A stretch of DNA of 64,000 nt from Burkholderia sp. TSV86 (lineage in GTDB: Bacteria; Pseudomonadota; Gammaproteobacteria; Burkholderiales; Burkholderiaceae). Below the pieces are notes generated by a model. It saw only the letters and a program-made list of their open reading frames with translations, was not told where the DNA came from and searched no databases. The stretch spans positions 1 through 64,000 of the forward strand of contig NZ_LOWB01000042.1 in NCBI RefSeq assembly GCF_001522865.1, read 5' to 3'. The position numbers and the translations under genes were made by a program. Positions 63,848 to 64,000 of this stretch are shown in pieces (positions within the stretch are counted from its first letter, which is position 1; every line of letters begins with the position of its first letter).

Positions 63848-64000
63848 TGATAGATGGCCGCATCGAGCGCTGTCTTGGCGGCGGGCGCGGTCAACGTGAT
63901 TTCGACGGGACCGCCCTGCGGGCGGGCAGCGCGATACGCAACCGTCAAAAAATGACGTTGCACATGTCCGCTGTCAATCTGGTGAAGGCCGCAATCTTCC
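63848..64000. other. Right edge of the window
   Basis: The last ~150 bases contain no complete gene. An open minus-strand frame runs in from the right edge, but it ends deep inside the decarboxylase gene, so its status cannot be judged here. Confidence 0.3.

Noticed and set aside
63688-64000. Minus-strand frame open at the right edge
   Set aside because: The part beyond 63850 (HFLTVAYRAARPQGGPVEITLT) looks protein-like, but the frame ends inside the decarboxylase gene. It could be a shadow or the end of a broken gene; the window is too short to decide.

Overview
The window is high-GC betaproteobacterial chromosome. Gene content, protein sequences and codon use (strong G/C in third positions) point to Burkholderia, probably the pseudomallei/thailandensis group. 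I infer this from protein recognition only; no search was run. About 53 protein genes are supported. I found no rRNA, tRNA, CRISPR array or insertion sequence.

Layout. 1-13.6 kb is mostly conserved: rimO, bktB thiolase, an exported protein, a DUF1801 protein, metC, serB, the fetAB-type ABC exporter, an AsmA-family protein and the ABC-F ATPase ybiT. A small AT-rich pocket at 13.6-14.6 kb holds an exported Dabb-like protein. 14.6-20.5 kb holds a LysE exporter with an AraC regulator, an aldehyde dehydrogenase, a nitronate monooxygenase and ompW, with a perfect FNR/Anr-type box in front of ompW. 21.0-25.1 kb is a polyamine uptake operon, potFGHI. 25.2-27.3 kb holds a metallo-beta-lactamase-fold hydrolase and a MerR regulator with a duplicated TipAS-like domain. 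A second AT-rich pocket (27.8-28.9 kb) encodes a secreted zinc metalloprotease ending in HDEL. 29-35.9 kb is a complete RND efflux operon with a divergent TetR repressor. 35.9-40.3 kb holds a ClC channel with CBS domains, the yeiH/LysR divergent pair and an SdpI-like protein.

40.5-46.3 kb is a complete 2-ketogluconate utilisation locus, kguE-kguK-kguT-kguD-ptxS, with an 18-bp palindrome in front of kguE that resembles the known PtxS operator. Three tandem hairpin repeats sit between kguK and kguT. 46.3-49.3 kb holds small conserved genes and an Lrp regulator.

The third and largest AT-rich pocket (about 49.4-52.6 kb) encodes one 912-residue protein. Its C-terminus carries the three motifs of an R-S-E class ADP-ribosyltransferase in the right order and spacing. 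It is followed by a TPR/glycosyltransferase-like gene. 54.3-64 kb returns to core genes: a saccharopine-dehydrogenase-like protein, a P-loop kinase translationally coupled to an orphan cydX, corA, yciI, small lipoproteins, a large MscS-type channel and a PLP-dependent decarboxylase.

The most notable content is the pair of AT-rich, probably transferred virulence-type genes: the HDEL-tailed metalloprotease and the large ADP-ribosyltransferase-like protein. Both sit alone among GC-rich core genes.
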